64,000 nucleotides of DNA from Euptelea pleiosperma (GCA_035048495.1 CM068541.1:4223929-4287928); one strand, 5' to 3'; shown: positions 42,620-54,994, numbered from the stretch's first letter. Notes: generated by a model not told the origin, from the sequence alone. Numbers and translations: made by a program.

Positions 42620-42936
42620 CAAGGTTCATATTGGACGGTTATAACATTACATTCGACAGGTACTGTTACCATTATGTTTGTCATAACGGATAACATTATA
42701 GTAAGAAAGGTCAATATATATTATTAATTTCCGTTATGTCTGTCATAACGGGTAACATTATAGTAAGAAAGGTCAATATATTATTAATTTTTAAAATTTT
42801 CAAAATAACATCGGTATAATAACAGACATTGGGCATTATAATGGCTGTTAATTTTATACTGTGAATTCTTTTTTAGCAAATAAACGTAACTGTATTAGAG
42901 CAGATAACGCCCGTTATAACGCCTTTTTAAACCATG
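42620..42936. mobile_element. hAT-like MITE with 8-bp target duplication (7 of 8)
   Basis: CAAGGTTCATATTGGACGG at the left mirrors ATAACGCCTTTTTAAACCATG at the right. The flanks are GTTGCAAT (42612-42619) and CTTGCAAT (42937-42944). An internal block of about 55 bp with TGTTTGTCATAACGG or TGTCTGTCATAACGG occurs twice. Confidence 0.75.
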
Positions 42937-43104
42937 CTTGCAATCAAGGACAGCAAAATACGCTTATTAAAAAAAAGGACAATAAAATACGAGAAAGGGG
43001 CTCGAGCAGATAACACGTCCTGTCCCCACACAAAACAGTATATACGAGTGGAGCTCTGAAATGAAATCAGAAACAGAGAGAGAGGGATCGAAGAAGAGTC
43101 GCTC

Positions 43105-46100
43105 ATGGCAGCTCCCGCCATGGAGGGTGTGGCGGTGACAGCTCTACGTTCGGTGCTGTACCGAGTCCAACAAGCGGCCGAGATGTCCGGGCGTAGGTCT
43201 GACCAGGTGAGGGTAGTGGCCGTTAGCAAGACCAAACCAGCCTCCCTCATCCGCCAAGTCTACGACGCCGGTCACCGCTGCTTCGGCGAGAATTACGTTC
43301 AAGAGATCGTCGAAAAAGCACCCCAGGTCTTCTTTTTCTACGCTTTTTTGTCCTTAGAAGAGTAAAAATTACGGACTAAATTAAACTACGATTTGAGCAA
43401 TTCGATCTTGAAAGTAATGGGTGTATGTTTGTTTTGACCCCCTAACACATTTTTTTTATTTGCCTTTCGTGCAGCTTCCGGAAGATATCGAGTGGCATTT
43501 TATTGGGCACTTGCAAAGCAACAAAGTGAAATCCCTTCTGGGTATGATTGAAATTTTCTTCTTATGACGTTAATTAATGTGTTTTAGTTGTGTTGGTGAT
43601 GGTATAAAGTATAAACCTTAGTTATGTATTTCGTAGTTTGGTTTGACCAAAGTACTTCACAATTTGCGGACTTTTTTTCCATTTTTTTTCTTGTTAATAT
43701 AAGGGAACCATTAGCCTAATGTGGCCACTTAATTCACGAAATTAGGTTTACAATTCAAAGGGATCAATTCAATTTTACCACGAATGCATTTTTTTTTTTT
43801 TTGGAGTGTGTGTGTTTGTAAATCACCCACGAATGCGGTTGTAAGGCATAAGTAATACAAAATTTCTAAATATGAATGGGTGTTTTTAAAGGCTTTTGAG
43901 GCTTATGCCTTGAGGTTTGCCTCGGGCTAGGCTTACCCATAACATCCTGATGCTTCTTAAAAAGGTGTAAAAGTTCGCGAGGCATATGTCTCATTCATCG
44001 TGGCTTTATCTATCTTGGGGTGCTAAACCCATTCATAACCCTATGGATTCGACAATCTATCTGGATGTGGAATAGGAGGAGTTATATAGTGACCCTGGTC
44101 AGTACCGTCGCTTATTTGGAAAATTGATATATCTTACTATTACTCGTCCATATATCACCTTCGCAGTTAGTCAATTATGCACTCTCCTCACCAACCACAT
44201 TAGGATGCCGTCTACCGTATCTTACGGTACTTGAAGAATGCACCTAACAAAGGCTTACTTTATCAATCCTCCTCAGACTTGTGCATTACTGGGTATTCTG
44301 ATTCAGATTGGGCTGGAAGTAGGTCTGATCATCGTTCTACCTCTGGCTATTGTACTTTTGTGGGAGGCAATTTTGTTACTTAGCGAAGCAAAAAAGCAAA
44401 CTGTAGTCGCCCGTTCTAGTGCAGAAGCTGAATATAGAGCTATGGCACATACTGCTTGTGAAATGATGTAGTCAAATTCATTCTATATGAGATGGGTATT
44501 TTACAGTCTGCTCCCCTGATTATGTATTGTGACAACTAAACGGCTATTTTCATTGCCAGTAATCTTGTTTTTCATGAGAAAACGAAGCACATCGAGGTTG
44601 ATTACCACTTTATCTAAGACTTAGTGTTAAGCAAATAGATCATCACGCCATATGTCAACTCCGCAGATCAGGTTAGTGATGTCTTCATCAAACCTTTGGC
44701 TCGGGGTCCTTTCTCTACTATGTATCCCAAGCTAGGCATGCATGACCTATATGCCCCAGCTTGAGAGGGTGTTAAAGAAGAAGACGTGTTGGGCCCCTTG
44801 GGCCTACACTTAAGCTACTTGGTCCTTAAAAACGTGTTGGGCCACTTACGCCGACACTTAAGTTACTTGGTCCTTAAGCAATTTCTTTGTTTGCTTGTTT
44901 CTATTTTGGCTTTTCATGTTGCATAAGTTTTCCTAGTTGTCACTTTCTATTTTTTAACATTGGAGCATCTATTAATATAATAGAGGAGCCATCCAAGCTA
45001 GTCGACTCTCTCTTTCTTTCTCTTCCATCTTCTAGTTCTTGCATATTTACAATAATGATAAAAATATTTCTTTCTTTCGAAGCCCATTTTTTAAGGAGAC
45101 GACTCTTCAAACTTCATATATTTTCTTGGGAATCTTCAAATACGTTGGTCCATGGTGTTTGTCAATTCATTAGACCTATTTATCGATGTACTTAGACATC
45201 TTGTTCATCGATACCCTTGGTAGTGTGAAGAATTCCATTAACTTTTGAACAAAAGACGGGATCTGTCTCACATGTCTGTTAGGACTCAGTACCCCCGTTT
45301 TTATTATGCTGAGATGCTTTGCTTGCCCTCTTTTTCTATTGTGCACCCTTAGTTCTTGTCCTTTAGCATTATTTGTTGCGTTGTGCATGTGTGTGTATAT
45401 AGAAGTTCAAATATCTCTCTGTTGTATAAGAGTTATACCATCATCATCATCTATGCCTTATCCCAAATGTTTGATGTCGGCAACACAAATCCTATTTCGT
45501 TGTTCAACTCTGTCTGGAGCTATATCTTCTCTCAAAGCATAAGTCTTCAGATCTTCTCTTACTACCTCCAGCCATGTCATTTCCGGTAACATCTATGCCT
45601 TGTATAAGAGTCATATATGTTTTCAAATCGTCACCTTCAGTTATTCACCATCTCCTATTTTCTTGATAACCATTTTGTGGGGCATTTCATTTCTAGCTTA
45701 TTCAATCTCATTTCATCTTTTTTGCTTGAGAGAGGATTATGATGAATATTAATGCTTTGCTTTTTATTATGCAGCTGCTGTCCCAAATCTTGCCATGGTT
45801 GAGGGTGTAGACAATGAGAAGGTAAACACTTATTCTACGATGTGTTATATTTGTGGAACCCTTGATTTTTAGGTCTTAAGTTGGAGTTTTTTGTGTTTTT
45901 TCTTTTAGTGGAAAATTTGGATAAATGGGTTTGTAGTTATGTTGCATGAACTCGTCGAAACAGGTGAAGTACCGGTGTTGGAGTCCAACACAACATATAT
46001 TCGGATGTGACGCATCCAAATTCTATCTTCTTTTCTTATTTACTTTCTTGCAAGTAAGGAAATAAATTTCGGTTTCGAGGTTTATTTCGACCAGCCTGGA

Positions 46101-49100
46101 AATGGAAATGTTTCGTGGAAATATTTCGACTAGTGTGGAAATAATACATTTTCGTGGAAATGATGGAAATAATACGGAAAGGATGGAAATATTATAGAAA
46201 TCTTTGTGGAAAGTTTGGGAAATGATAAAGCAAGCCTAAAAATACACTCATAAACTATCAAACCATAATATACAACTATATGTAGTGTGAAAATGAATGA
46301 ACATAGCGGTCTATAATATGTTGAGACATGTATCTGATAGGCAGTTCAAATATTATTTAATTAGATAACTATTATTTTATTGCTTATTTTTTTAAAAAAT
46401 CGTAAGTCAGGGTATTAACGAATCTTTATTCACTTACATTAGTGTCTTAATATTATATAATTTTAGAAGACCTATTTATTATTAACTTTTAACATTACTT
46501 AACTTTTTGAATGTCAAAATAATATTTAACCCAACCAACTTGTAGAACGAGCTAAGTTATGCATATAATCCATTTATGCACAATCATGGATGTTTAGGGT
46601 AAAAACCAATGAAATTGGGGTATTCCCCAAATTTAAATTTTTACCCTAAATGATTTTCAATCTTTGCACAAATCAAGTGTAAATGCATCATAGATTTATA
46701 GATTTGATGCATTTACACCTAATCTATCTATTTGTAGCAAGAAACGATAGCAAAAATTTCTATTCTTATGTACATTTCGAATTTGAAAAAACTCCAAAAT
46801 GGGATTCGATTCGTCCTCACGATCAATCTGCGAACCAAGAAATCTATAATGGATTGGTCTTCTTTATAATATATATATATAGCTCAAATGAGATGTTTCT
46901 TACCTTCGATCAAAATGTTTCTATAGATGTCCAAACATTTCGACCGAAATAATACATAATTACACCGTCAATTGATCGAAATTTACGGTTAACGCGAAAT
47001 ATTTCGACATGTATGGAAACATTTCGTGTATGTATTCTTTCCTGTCGGTAACCTAGAAAATGGAAATATTTCGCGAAATATTTCGTTAATTTCAGGAAAT
47101 TTATTTCTTTGCTTGCAAGATACTAACTAACATTTGGCATAGGTTTATGAGCTCCACCTTTTAAGATTGAAGTTCTTTATGGAACAGATATAACATCACA
47201 TATATGTACTCTCTTGTCTATAAGTATATGATACAAATCATAAGATATCCTATCACATTATCCACTATTATCCTCATTATATAAAGAAAAAATTAATTTT
47301 TTTCACGTTATTTAAAGTATACTGCCGAATCCCTTAATCTCATTTTTCAAGATTTGCTGATTTAGACACTTTGTACCCATGTCCGACACCCGTACTCACA
47401 TCAATGCAATATAGGTTTGTAGTATATTATGAATGTAAATTTATTTTCATTATTGCTCTCAAAAATGTGTCTGATACACTCTGTATTGCACCATATGGCA
47501 GTACCCAACCCAAAGGTCATAAAGGGATCTCGCCAGACCTTGAAAAGCCCTTTGTTCTAAAACATGATTCTTCACCTCTCATTGAGGTACAATTAATTGT
47601 GTGAGAACTGAAGCATATCCAAAACTCTAGCAAACCTTATCACTAACACATGCTGTAGTATAAAGTTCAAAACCACGAATACAGTCGGAAAAGTGAAGAA
47701 AAGATGAGCAACTTGGGGCAAAGCTGAGGTTGTTAGTGGTCTCACTTGTAGATGCTAAGAATGTAATAAATTAGTGTCACCTTTTGGCTTTCTTGTTTAC
47801 ATGAATTCGACATGGAGTAGATCTGCAAGTGTGCTAGAGTACACCTACTTAATATTTACCAAAAACATGAATCTACTTAGTATTACCGAAGTATCATGTT
47901 TCATCACTCTAAAGGGATACCTTTCGAAATGGTTTAAAAAAAATACTAGGATGGAGAATTGCGACCCCTCAAGCTTCCAATCCTTTTGGACCATTTTAAC
48001 TTTTATGTTCTCCACATTATTCACTGCATGAATTGCAACCCATTTACCTCCAATTTCCAATAGTATTTTTATGCAGGACGAGGGACTGTTCTACAATCGG
48101 ATAGGGTTTGGTGAAATAATTCCACCAAATTTTGAGGCAATCATTCATTCAGGAAGAATCACTCTTTCATTCCAGGCATCTCACTCGGAAAACTTGGATA
48201 TCACACCCAAAAGACAAATCTCTGTAGTCAAGGCGCACCTAAAGCGCCTTAAAAGGGTCCTCACTAAAATACATGTTTTTTGTAAAAACATTTGTACTTT
48301 TGGGTTAAGAATATGGTCACAGTCAAGGTCAAGAGTAAGGGCAAGGCTTCAGTAAGGGATCCAGAAGAGGAAGAGGCCAATTCTAAGGAGACAAAAGTAG
48401 AAGAATACGTTGAGATGTTTGGCTTCTTTTTTGTAAAATCATGATTTTGATGTGTTTGAGGGATGCAACTTTCTACCACTTTGATCACCGTGCTCCAAAG
48501 TTCAACCAAGTGCCTCAATATACACCTTAAACTCTTTGTCCTTTGTCGGACATTCCATCCAGTGCTTTTTTTTTTTACTTTGGCCTTTTCAATGTTGATA
48601 TAAAGAGAATAAGGCAAGAACTTGGAAAAATGGTTGGAGCCTGTAGCTCCCCAGAATTCTACACTCACTAAATAACTTAACAAGCCCTCTATCTTCTTGG
48701 GAGAGGTAGCTCTCTTTCTATAGGGCTCCATGCCTCTGACTAATAATTGAGCTTTGAGCCTCCATCTTAGGATTTACATGTATCAAATACACGTTTAATA
48801 CCTCCCTCCCACTTCTTTTGATAAAGGACTGAGAATTCCATTGGGAAGACATGATCCAAAACACATGAATGAGATCTCTGGGTTTTACCATAGTCATTGT
48901 TTCTTGTGTGCTCAATTGGTTGAGAACCCATGCCAAATTACCACCTCACTAGATCGAACTTCCTTCCCAGCTTTCAAATGAACATTTAATCTCTTCATGT
49001 TACTTATGGTAAAAGAGAGTAGGTTACAATAGTTTATAATTACCTTAGTTAAAGGGGATAAGACACTTTTATAATTACTCACCTGTCAATCTAAGTTCTG

Positions 49101-51574
49101 GTCTTAAAAGTAATTAGTTGTAGTATAGTTTTGAAAAGATGTTCTGCATATTAAAGGAATTTGTACACTTTTGTTTTTGTAAAATATACTTTTTCAAGAA
49201 AAAAATATACTATATCTTTTTTAAAATGATCATTTCATTTTCCTACTGGCATAAAGTAAGATCTAACATTCCAATAACTGTAGCTTGCTGTTCTAAACGC
49301 AAATAAGCTCTGTCTTGCAAGTTCAATCATCTTACCATGAAAATTCAACTGGTCTTGAAGCATATCCCCAAAAAAAATTCTTGCATTCATTGTCAAATCC
49401 ATCACTTACTATTGCGATTCTGAGTTGCCTTCTGTGCTGCACAGCTTGCGAATCGTCTCGATCATGTAGTTTCAAGCATTGGAAGAAAGCCTCTGAAGAT
49501 TTTGGTCCAAGTGAATACCAGTGGGGAAGTATGTGAGTAAAACAACAGAAAACATTATCTATTTCATGAACTCCACAAAGATGTTCAGTAGGGCTTAAAT
49601 CAGATAATAGTCATATATATTTTTATCCTATGCTCTGTCAAGCTATAATTTTACTTTTTATACCCTTTTTCTTGTTTTCATTTCGAAAATAGGTAAGTTT
49701 CCTATGCAATACCAAGAATCCATAATATATAGAATGGGAACACACCTAATTTCTTTCCCATACGTTATGCTTTACAAGTCAACATATGCATTTGTACCAT
49801 TCAATAATTGTTTCCACCTCATTGATGGGAATTGAATATCTAAACTGTCCCATCCATGGACTGATTCCCAGCTGTCAACCATGTTTGCTTTGGCCACCCA
49901 AGTTTCATCTCTTGATCAGGCGGTTAAGATCATGCAAAGGGTACAATTTCAATGGTATCGCCCCATCCATGTGACCATGCATGGACATTTTCCTGACCTT
50001 TTCTTTAGCCATCCAAGTTTCATATCATGATCTACAGTAAGATAATCCAATCAGAATGTCATTTCTGTTTTTGCCCATTATTGAGGATGCCAACCGATTG
50101 AAATGGTCCAGTCCAGATTGATGCATATGTGGCCACAAGTACAGTATAGCATCAAGTACACCTTTTATCTGCCAAGGAGACCAAAGTCATATTTGCCCAG
50201 TTATGTGTCATAAAGAGCTAAATTGATGTCTGACTTATCTCTGGAGAGTGATAAGCATTAGTTAATTCCAGTTAAAGCAAAATTGATACTGTATCCTTAT
50301 ATACTCTTTTATGCTATGTACTTGGAGGTTGCTTCTCTGCCATCTGCCCTGCACAAAGATACATAGATTGATTAATTAATTGATCCATGTGATTTGTATT
50401 GCAGCAAAATCTGGTGTTGAACCCTCAGGTTGCGTAGAACTTGCTAAACATGTTAAGCTAGGCTGCCCAAACCTCGAGTTTTCTGGCCTAATGACAATAG
50501 GGATGCTGGACTACTCATCAACTCCAGAGAACTTCAGGGTGATCATTCTGTAACCTGCACTAAGTCACAAGCTTTGGTTTCACTATTATTTTTTTATATC
50601 TCAATGTATCTACTGGTGAGACAGGCATTATCAAACTGTAGAATTGAGGTTTGCAAGGCACTTGGAATAACAGAGGAGCAGTGCAAGCTATCCATGGGCA
50701 TGTCCGGTGACTTTGAAAAAGCGGTAAGGTGTATACTTTTTTGACATTAGCAGAAAAAATCCATTATTATCATGGGAAAATAGGTGGTCCTGACTTTCAT
50801 AATATTATCATGGTATTCATGCTTATTAACATAGAGGATATTGTCACTCATGTTGACTCAGCTAATGTTGAAAATTTAAACAGGAAAATTGATTGTCCAC
50901 GGGATGCTAGAGCTTGTCTAGCAACCACATTTAATATTCTTAGTGACCTTAAATCCTGGACAGTTAATCTTACGCAGAGGCAAGCAAATGGGGCTGCGGA
51001 CCTCTTACCCGTTTGGCCCTTGATGTGCAATGTGCAAGCATGTGGTCCTTTACCCTACTGAGTTTCAGAATACCCTCTCTAATATCATTGGAGAGGATGC
51101 TAGAGGTTGTAAATACTATTGATTTTAATTATTTTTTGCAGTTAATAGCTTGTACAGGTCCGGCCAACACCAGCTTAATTACCCAAAAAAAGTAAATTAT
51201 TATTGTAAATTTTAGTACGTCTGATGAAAAAATGTGAAAACTATCGAATCCAAGTTTTATAAAATGATACATTGGAAAAAGTTTTTCATAGGAGTGCTAG
51301 TATTCCTATACTCATAAATGCGATTGAAATGATGTATGAAGATTTAAAAATGCATTCACATAAAAATAGTACCCATTTAATTCCTGATAATTTTGATGTC
51401 CCTACAAATATTTATACCCTTTCCGGCCATATCTGACTTAGACTAGAGCACTGGCCAAGACAGCTAACGATAGAAACTTGCGGGTCTCTGCAGATTGAAA
51501 TGGGCAGTACTAGTGTGAGAATCGGATCAACCATATTTGGACCGAGGGAGTATCCAAAGAAACAGGTGAACTAG
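43105..51574 (+). CDS. PLPBP: Pyridoxal phosphate homeostasis protein (YggS/PROSC family)
   Basis: A small TIM-barrel protein that binds PLP without known catalysis and buffers vitamin B6 levels. Seven exons: 43105-43326, 43475-43541, 45775-45821, 49445-49532, 50405-50538, 50625-50723 and 51494-51574. They total 738 nt, or 245 residues, the family size. VAVSKTKP carries the PLP lysine (Lys42). [33 protein letters not shown] and [12 protein letters not shown] follow, and the C-terminal [15 protein letters not shown] completes the phosphate-binding end. Exon 4 must end at 49532 (donor GTGAGT), not at the earlier GTATGT, to keep phase with exon 5. ATG 43105 is the first in frame after a purine-rich leader. 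A second Met at codon 6 is possible. Introns are swollen by transposon remnants, yet every splice site is intact, so the gene looks functional. Confidence 0.93.
44078..45050 (+). mobile_element. Ty1/copia remnant: RT end, RNase H and 3' LTR, in intron 2 of PLPBP
   Basis: Readable with frameshifts: [20 protein letters not shown], then an [14 protein letters not shown] block, and [20 protein letters not shown] with the typical copia RNase H ending. The frame is broken by stops and shifts. A purine-rich GAGAGGG precedes TGTTAAAGAAG at 44770, the expected polypurine tract and LTR start. The LTR has an internal direct repeat (ACACTTAAGCTACTTGGTCC near 44811 and again near 44860) and may end near 45050. 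Same orientation as the host gene. Confidence 0.75.
46055..47111. mobile_element. Non-autonomous hAT-like element of 1.06 kb in intron 3 of PLPBP
   Basis: The termini TAAGGAAATAAATTTCGG and GAAATTTATTTCTTTG are inverted. CTTGCAAG lies directly outside both ends (46047-46054 and 47112-47119); because CTTGCAAG is its own complement, it could be duplication or part of the termini. The inside is rich in GGAAATATTTCG-type motifs in both directions, with an AT-rich centre. No transposase frame. Confidence 0.65.
47120..49444. other. Remainder of PLPBP intron 3
   Basis: Unique-looking AT-rich sequence. 48071-48300 has an open plus frame starting [13 protein letters not shown] that I cannot assign, next to a GCGCACCTAAAGCGCC palindrome near 48233. 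No clear transposon ends. Confidence 0.35.
50800..51195 (+). pseudogene. Plant LINE-type RNase H 3' fragment in intron 6 of PLPBP
   Basis: The frame ending at 51061 reads [16 protein letters not shown] and later [20 protein letters not shown] followed by AADLL. This resembles the last part of the RNase H domain in plant L1-like elements (the ReANxAADxLA motif). It ends with a TAATTACCCAAAAAAAG tail. No reverse transcriptase remains. Confidence 0.5.
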
Positions 51575-52740
51575 CACTATTTTTTTTTCTGGTATTGCCT
51601 GAAGAATTGAAAGCATCATCTTGTAACCTTTTACTTGATTTGTCTTGACAGAGTTTACTCCTTGAATTGGATACATGTAATGTTCATACTCATAAATAAA
51701 AATAAAAATAAAAATACATGTAATGTTTATATCTATCCTGACACAGTGTACTCCTTGAATTGGATATTTGTAATGTTGATATCTTTTCATCCATGTATTT
51801 GTTTCATTTCCACTTCTATTTCTCATGGGCAAGCTAGAGGAGAGAAAATGATGTCTTGATGCCCATGCCCCCTGAAGTCCTATAATCATCTTTATTTAGT
51901 TGAACATATTTTTCTTAGTTTTGCTGATGTGGAAAAATCAGGTCCTGGGGTTATATTTAACAGCTAGATTCACTCACAACATGAAGAAACGCCGCCCTAA
52001 TTGTATTAGAAATCAAACATCCCGAATGAATTAACGGGTGAAATTCACTAAGGAAGTTACAGCTGATGATATAGCATGGAAATGGAAATTACTGCAACAT
52101 CAGATGCACACCATGATGGTTTTGAACTAATGAACTACTTTTTTGAGCTACACTCCAAGGATTAAGATCAGAGCAGGTTTGCCATTTGCCATTCTATCTT
52201 TTTTATTTTTAGGTCTTTTGTCGCTTTTTTTTTGGATAACTTAAACCAAAACCAGGTCTAGAGGATCTCCCCTCATACCCTAATAGGCAGCCCATTTTTC
52301 CATTGGGTTGTTGTAGGGCCACCTGTTGTTGGACATTTAAAGCGTCACTAATGGAGGAGAGTTCCAGGCTACCCAGAGAATCGAGAAAAAATTCGCTGGT
52401 CCAGGGGACCTTCAAACTTTGAAGGTACCCCTCCCAAAAGGTCCGTCAAGGCCTAAACCTAACCCATGTTAAACCCTTGGTTAGTTAGTTAAGGGTGGTT
52501 AACAAGGCGTACATGTAAAATATTTTGGGAGGGGACCTTCCGGGACCAGCGAATTTTTTCTCCTAGGGAATCTCTCTATTTTTTAGAAAAAAAACTAATT
52601 GGCATGGTATCCGGGTTTTCTTAGGTACACATGGCATGACTATATTGGTGTTGGACACTTTTTATGCCACATGGCTGAACGCTACAATTTTCCTTTCCAG
52701 CCATCCATGTGACAACGTCATTGCCGTAGATGCCATGTCT
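51575..52740. other. Gene-free spacer after PLPBP
   Basis: A direct repeat is visible at about 51655-51780 (GTTTACTCCTTGAATTGGAT and GTGTACTCCTTGAATTGGAT) around a TAAAAATAAAAATA tract. 52375-52560 has an inverted pair (AAAAAATTCGCTGGTCC and GGACCAGCGAATTTTTT), a likely MITE of about 185 bp. Confidence 0.5.
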
Positions 52741-52782
52741 ATAAGGAAAGAGTATTGTTGACGGGCCATCCAAACTGATCCT

Positions 52783-52922
52783 TTGGAGAATCATCCCTTT
52801 TCCTACTACTTGGAGGGCTTCATGTGGGCAATTGGATGGCGCCTTTCAGCCTTTGTCCACTTTACACCCATCACTATCATCTTCAATGTTCTCAAAGTTG
52901 ATTACTTCTTGCTCAAGGATGT
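52783..52922 (+). other. Unidentified open segment with a hydrophobic stretch
   Basis: The frame reads ENHPFSYYLEGFMWAIGWRL, then SAFVHFTPITIIFNVLKVDY, followed by FLLKDVW, and a GT comes directly after. It looks like a membrane-protein exon, but no upstream partner with a splice acceptor in phase was found and I do not recognise the family. It may be a captured or dead exon. Confidence 0.25.
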
Positions 52923-52997
52923 ATGGTTACATTTTTTTCTCTTTTATCTTTTCTTTTACCAAACTTTTTTTTATTGGAAGTCCTCTCGTCCTCCGCC

Positions 52998-53542
52998 TAA
53001 GGGTGGCAGTTTGGCTTGTCGGGCCGGGCTGAGGCGGGCCGAAGTTGAGTGAGCCCGACCGTGGGTTGGACTCTCCAAAAATTTTGAAGCCCAAGCTCAG
53101 CATGCGGCCCGATCTTAGGTCGGGCCCTCGAACCGGGCCTTGGGTCGTGCCTCAGGCTAGGGCTATTGGGCTAGGCCACGGGCTGACTTACAGGCGGGGC
53201 TGCATGCTAGACTTACGGGCCGGCCCTATATTTAAAGAAAATTGGAAAAAAAGACTAAAAAAATAACAATTTTTAAGGGGGGACTAGAGGGGAAATTTAA
53301 TTTTTATTTTTATTTTGGGGGAGGGGGTATTGTAAAATTCAAATTTGGGGAGGGAGGGGGTATTTTGAAATTTCAAAATTGGATGAAACAGGCCGCTTCA
53401 TGGTCCGGGCTGCGGGCCGGGCCAACCTAGCCCACAAGCTTCTCTTCACAGGTCGGGGCAGGGTTCAAATCCTAAGCCACACCTGGTCCAAAAGCTTAGC
53501 GTGCTGGGTCGGGGCGGTCCACTGGCCAAATTGCCACCCCTA
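52998..53542. mobile_element. GC-rich hAT-like MITE of 545 bp
   Basis: TAAGGGTGGCAGTTTGGC at the left mirrors GGCCAAATTGCCACCCCTA at the right. The flanks CTCCGCC and CTTCGCC agree at 6 of 7. The arms carry GGGCCGGGC and GGCCCGA repeats and the centre is a G-rich or A-rich tract (53275-53385). The TAGGGGTGGCAA terminus is typical of plant hAT MITEs. Confidence 0.7.
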
Positions 53543-53589
53543 CTTCGCCCTGTGTCTCCACCTACTTTTGCAATAAAGCTTAGGAACAA

Positions 53590-53790
53590 GTTCCGCGGAC
53601 TCATAATTTTTGACTCATAAATTCACTCATGTTCTTGTCCGTGGATTTCATGAAATCCAATGGTGGGTGTGCATTGGTAAAGTGAATGCCAGCTCAGAAT
53701 GAAACCATTGTCGGATTTCTCAGGATCCACGAACGAGCACACGATTGAATTTACGAGTCAGAAATTTGAGTCCATGGATCCCGACCATTT
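53590..53790. repeat. Fold-back element
   Basis: CGCGGACTCATAATTTTTGA and CTCATAAATTCACTC at the left mirror GAATTTACGAGTCAG and AAATTTGAGTCCATGG at the right. It is related in sequence to 24064-24235. Confidence 0.55.
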
Positions 53791-54244
53791 TTATAAATTA
53801 AAAAAAAATCTTAAAAATTAATGAAAAATGTACCTATGATGATTAGTAGCCTCTTTGCCTTACCACATGGCATCACCTAGCTAAAGGGTTGGCTACACCT
53901 AGCTGATCTCGCGATCCGCCTAGCACTATTCTTTCTTTTGTTATCAATAATTATAATGATAAAAATAGTAATTTATTAGTACGTTTCAATTATCTAAAAT
54001 AGGAAAACCATAAAAAAAAAAATATTCATTCAAAATCTGTTTGGATAAGCTGAATATTACTGTACACTTGGGCAATCCCAAAGCCGACATTAATTCTTAG
54101 GGATGTTCACATGCAGGCAAAACTATATATTTATTTTTTTGATAAATCCAAAAAACTATATTTATAAGAAGGAGATTGAGAAGATCTCAATAATGAGGGT
54201 ATAGCATATATGGCAAGGTAGAGAGGATACTCTCTGAATCATGT

Positions 54245-54395
54245 TGAACACCATGTTACCAAAGAAAATGCCCTCGATTCAGGGAAAATGCTACCCCAAC
54301 TGAATGCATGCTTATGAGAGTTTCCTGAAGGGTGCATTCTTTTCTCTAAATACTCTCATATTTCTCTCCATCCATGGACTCTACATGACAGCAAG
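54245..54395 (+). repeat. Dispersed repeat shared with 30724-30870
   Basis: It begins CACCATGTTACC, then AGAAAATGCCC, CCCCAACTG, GAGTTTCCTGAAGGGTGC and ATATTTCTCTCCATCC, parallel to the copy in the STIG1 array. Confidence 0.45.
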
Positions 54396-54994
54396 CGGCA
54401 CCATCCTCGTAGTGTCACGTGTCAACTACATAAGTAGGTACTGCAAATGGAGAAGATTAGAATCCATGCTTTGATTTGTTCCTTATCTCATAGAGGAGAT
54501 TAGTCCATGTTTTGATTTATTTCTTATCATAGGAAGAGTCCAAGAAGCTATTAGGATTTCATTAGTTGAAAGGGTAAGAAGGAAAACTCTAGTTTACTTA
54601 ACTTGGCTCTAGATTTGGCCTTAATTAAATGGATAAACTAATAAAAATTAGAGATTATTTTTGGAAATGGTAAAAAAAAATATAGGTATAATATTATTTC
54701 AGTAATAATTCCATCTAATTTCCAACAATTTTTATTTAATTCACTTTGAAGAACTGAAATACTCTAAAATTACATCTAAAGCCCTAGTCTCAAGGGGCTA
54801 AGTTGCTAACTGGACAGAGAGAGGGTCCCACACATCCGACCATTTATAATTTGCCACCTTCGAAAGTCGAAAATCTCCCTCAGAAAATCTCTCCGAACAA
54901 ACTCCTCCGTTGTTCTTGAACAAAAAAGAGAGAACCAGAGAGAAGGTGAGCGGTTGTTGTTCTGCGATAAAACCTCGTCCCTACGTCATCGATA

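Noticed and set aside
44238..44471. Stand-alone membrane-like protein
   Set aside because: The C-terminal [20 protein letters not shown] shows it is a frameshifted copia RNase H.
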